Below are positions 6,836 to 8,867 of a stretch of 8,867 nt of DNA, piece by piece (position 1 is the first letter of the stretch; each line of letters begins with the position of its first letter). The notes under the pieces are model-generated. The model made no database searches and had not been told where the DNA came from. It saw only the letters and a program-made list of their open reading frames with translations. The position numbers and the translations under genes were made by a program. The stretch comes from an uncultured Gemmatimonadota bacterium (GTDB lineage: Bacteria; Gemmatimonadota; Gemmatimonadetes; Gemmatimonadales; GWC2-71-9), in the NCBI GenBank assembly GCA_946887295.1, contig CAMPKP010000141.1:1-8867 (forward strand), in the 5' to 3' direction.

Positions 6836-8005
6836 ATGCAACCGAGATGGATGGCCAGAGGCGCGGCGATGCTGCCCTTCCTGGCCCTGATGCCGCTGGT
6901 CGCGCAGTGCCAGGCCCAGGTGCCCCAGGCCGGCCCGTCGCAGCGCTCGCCGACTCCCGGCTCCGTGGCGGGAAAGGTCGGCGTCGAGACGGTGGCCGGG
7001 GGACTGGCGCATCCGTGGGCGCTCGCGTTCCTCCCGGACGGGCGAATCCTCGTCACCGAGCGGCCGGGCCGGCTCCGTGTCGTCGGCCGGGATGGAAAGC
7101 TCTCCGCTCCGCTCGGTGGTGTACCGAAGGTCCACGCCGAGGGTCAGGGCGGCCTGCTCGACGTGGCGCTCGATCCGCGGTTCGAGGAGAATCGGCTGGT
7201 CTATCTCTCGTTCGCGGAGCCGGGCGAGGGTGGAGCCGGAACTGCGGTGGCGCGCGGCCGGCTCGCCGAAGGCCGGCTGGAGAACGTGCAGGTGATCTAC
7301 CGCCAGCGGCCCAAGGTCGAGGGGAACGGCCATTTCGGCTCGCGCCTGGTCTTCGCGCGCGACGGCAAGCTCTTCGTCACCCAGGGCGACCGCCAGGGCT
7401 ACCGGGAGCAGGCTCAGAAGCCCGGCTCGGGGCTCGGCAAACTGGTCCGCATCAATCCCGACGGCTCGATTCCCGACGACAACCCCTTCGTGAGCCGGCA
7501 GGGCACACTGCCGGAGATCTACTCGCTCGGCCACCGCAGCGTGCAGGCCGCCGCGCTCCATCCCGAGACGGGGCGGCTCTGGACCGTGGAGCACGGTGCG
7601 CGCGGCGGCGACGAGCTCAACCATCCCGAGGGGGGGAAGAACTACGGCTGGCCGGTGATCACCTACGGCAGGGACTACTCCGGCGCGAGCATCGGTGAGG
7701 GCACGGCCAGGGAGGGGATGGAGCAGCCGGTGTACTACTGGGACCCGGTGATCGCGCCCTCGGGGGCGGTCTGGTACACCGGCGACCGGTATCCCGGATG
7801 GAAGGGCAGTCTCTTCATCGGCTCCATGCAGCCGGGTGCGCTGGTGAGGCTCACGCTGGAGAACGGCCGGGTCACCGCCGAGGAGCGCTACCTGGGCGAG
7901 CTGGGCGACCGCATCCGCGACGTGCAGCAGGGGCCGGACGGCCTGCTCTACCTGGTGACCGACGAGGAGGATGGACGGATCCTGCGGGTGGTGCCGAAGG
8001 GGTGA
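6836..8005 (+). CDS. PQQ-dependent aldose sugar dehydrogenase (YliI/Asd type), exported
   Basis: This is a 389-aa six-bladed beta-propeller quinoprotein that probably oxidises aldose sugars to lactones in the periplasm, with PQQ and Ca2+. Residues 1-28 form a likely signal peptide: R4 and R8, then a hydrophobic core [15 protein letters not shown], with probable cleavage near AQA. C25 is in a poor lipobox (VAQC). Family phrases appear in order: [20 protein letters not shown] (55-74); [15 protein letters not shown] (102-116); [20 protein letters not shown] (165-184); [18 protein letters not shown] (201-218); [10 protein letters not shown] (228-237); and the strong signature [20 protein letters not shown] (251-270), then [11 protein letters not shown] (300-310). 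This is the membrane-anchored or soluble GDH/YliI/L-sorbosone dehydrogenase-like family, so the exact sugar is unknown. No PQQ biosynthesis gene lies in the window. The stop overlaps the sirtuin start as TGATG. Confidence 0.92.
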   Translation: MQPRWMARGAAMLPFLALMPLVAQCQAQVPQAGPSQRSPTPGSVAGKVGVETVAGGLAHPWALAFLPDGRILVTERPGRLRVVGRDGKLSAPLGGVPKVHAEGQGGLLDVALDPRFEENRLVYLSFAEPGEGGAGTAVARGRLAEGRLENVQVIYRQRPKVEGNGHFGSRLVFARDGKLFVTQGDRQGYREQAQKPGSGLGKLVRINPDGSIPDDNPFVSRQGTLPEIYSLGHRSVQAAALHPETGRLWTVEHGARGGDELNHPEGGKNYGWPVITYGRDYSGASIGEGTAREGMEQPVYYWDPVIAPSGAVWYTGDRYPGWKGSLFIGSMQPGALVRLTLENGRVTAEERYLGELGDRIRDVQQGPDGLLYLVTDEEDGRILRVVPKG

Positions 8006-8792
8006 TGGACGAGCGGCTGCTCGAGTCCCTTCGCCGGGCGCGCCATGTGGCGGTGCTCACCGGCGCCGGCGTGAGCGCCGAGAGCGGGCTCCCCACGTTC
8101 CGCGACGCGCTCACGGGACTGTGGGCCAGGTATCGCCCGGAGGACCTGGCGACGCCCGAAGCGTTCGAGCGGAATCCCGCGCTGGTGTGGGGCTGGTACC
8201 GGATGCGCCGGGAGGGAGTGCTGCGCGCCGAGCCGAACCCGGCCCACCTCGCGCTCGCGCGGCTGGAGGACCTGGTGCCGCGCTTCACGCTGATCACCCA
8301 GAACGTGGACGGCCTCCACCGGCGGGCGGGGAGCCGCGCGGTGGTCGAGCTCCACGGCGACATCACCCGGGTGCGCTGCGCCCGCGAAGGCGTCCTCGCG
8401 GCGGAGTGGGTCGAGCCGGAGCCCGGCGGCGAGCCGCCGAAGTGCGACGGCTGCGGGGCCTATCTGAGGCCGGACGTGGTCTGGTTCGGAGAGGCGTTGC
8501 CCGAGAAGGCGCTCCATCAGGCACGGGCCGCCGTCCACGACTGCGGTGTCTTCCTGGCGGTCGGCACCTCGAACATGGTCGAGCCCGCGGCATCGCTGCC
8601 GTGGCTCGCTGCGGCGCAGGGGGCGGTCGTGGCGGTGGTGAACACGACCATGGAGGGCCAGCGCCAGGGTGCCGGCATTCACCACCTCACCGGCTCGGCC
8701 GGCGAGGTGCTTCCGGGTCTTCTCGAGGCCGCGTGGCCGGGCGCCGGCGGGGTTGGCCGGTCCGAGCCCCTTCCTTATATTCCCCGCCCCGA

Positions 8793-8802
<10 letters not shown>
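8005..8802 (+). CDS. cobB: NAD-dependent protein deacylase, class III sirtuin (CobB-like)
   Basis: This cytoplasmic enzyme uses NAD+ to remove acyl groups from lysine, releasing nicotinamide and O-acyl-ADP-ribose. It is 265 aa. The NAD-binding motifs are [15 protein letters not shown] (20-34) and [13 protein letters not shown] (98-110), H117 in ELHG is the catalytic histidine, and VVWFGEALP (158-166) and AVGTSN (185-190) follow. Y65 and R68 in WYRMR match the Tyr-x-x-Arg that marks class III enzymes, which prefer succinyl or malonyl groups. The zinc site shows only C125, C147 and C150; the fourth cysteine is missing, as I recall is also the case in E. coli CobB. The conserved fold ends near [12 protein letters not shown] (233-244). 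The last 21 residues (PGAGG... onward) are non-conserved filler that carries the tRNA promoter and runs 10 nt into the tRNA. ATG at 8005 has AAGGGG just upstream and is coupled to the previous gene. Confidence 0.93.
8753..8781 (+). promoter_or_regulatory. sigma70-like promoter for tRNA-Phe, inside the sirtuin coding sequence
   Basis: TTGGCC (8753-8758), a 17-bp spacer, then TATATT (8776-8781), with 11 nt of C/G-rich discriminator (CCCCGCCCCGA) before the tRNA. Spacing is ideal, the -10 is five of six, and GC-rich discriminators are typical of stable-RNA promoters under stringent control. The A/T patch stands out sharply from its surroundings. Confidence 0.7.
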
Positions 8803-8865
<63 letters not shown>

Positions 8866-8867
8866 TT

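Noticed and set aside
6713..7624. Extension of the upp frame upstream through the sugar dehydrogenase region
   Set aside because: The upp family N-terminus begins at 6712, and the extension is antisense to a clear quinoprotein gene.
7798..8004. Upstream extension of the sirtuin frame
   Set aside because: It overlaps the conserved C-terminal blades of the sugar dehydrogenase in another frame; MDERLLESL at 8005 is the natural start, with a Shine-Dalgarno.

Overview
The window looks like ordinary chromosomal DNA from a free-living, high-GC, Gram-negative-type bacterium. Support for this is the strongly GC-biased third codon positions, a secreted TPR-like envelope protein, a periplasm-targeted PQQ sugar dehydrogenase, and very tight gene packing with mixed use of Shine-Dalgarno sites. 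A soil or metagenomic lineage such as Gemmatimonadota would fit, but that is an impression from gene style and not something the sequence proves. No phage, IS element, CRISPR array or defence island is visible.

Minus strand, 6712 down to 1: seven genes run head to tail with junctions from a 4-nt overlap to a 9-nt gap, so they are very probably one transcription unit. In order of transcription they are upp (uracil phosphoribosyltransferase), a beta-CASP metallo-beta-lactamase RNase-like protein, a membrane-anchored YdcF/SanA-type DUF218 protein, a Nudix ADP-ribose pyrophosphatase-like hydrolase, a CLC chloride channel/antiporter with a CBS pair, holA (DNA polymerase III delta) and a secreted TPR-like protein that runs off the left edge. 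The set mixes nucleotide salvage and clean-up, RNA processing, replication and envelope functions and does not form one obvious pathway.

Positions 6713-6835 are the only real intergenic region. It is a 123-bp divergent control region with a possible leaderless promoter for upp, two GC-rich dyads and a clear ribosome binding site for the rightward genes.

Plus strand, 6836 to 8865: a PQQ-dependent aldose sugar dehydrogenase is followed, with a TGATG stop/start overlap, by a class III CobB-type sirtuin deacylase. The sirtuin reading frame ends inside a tRNA-Phe(GAA) gene, and a good sigma70-like promoter for the tRNA lies inside the sirtuin coding sequence. There is no stretch of 300 bases without a gene.

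The points most worth a second look are the sirtuin/tRNA overlap with its embedded promoter, the perfect 17-bp inverted repeat that begins exactly at base 1 (possibly a contig-end fold-back artefact), the CLC protein's missing central serine motif, and the possible ADP-ribose link between the divergently placed sirtuin and Nudix genes. I see no convincing new biological system here.
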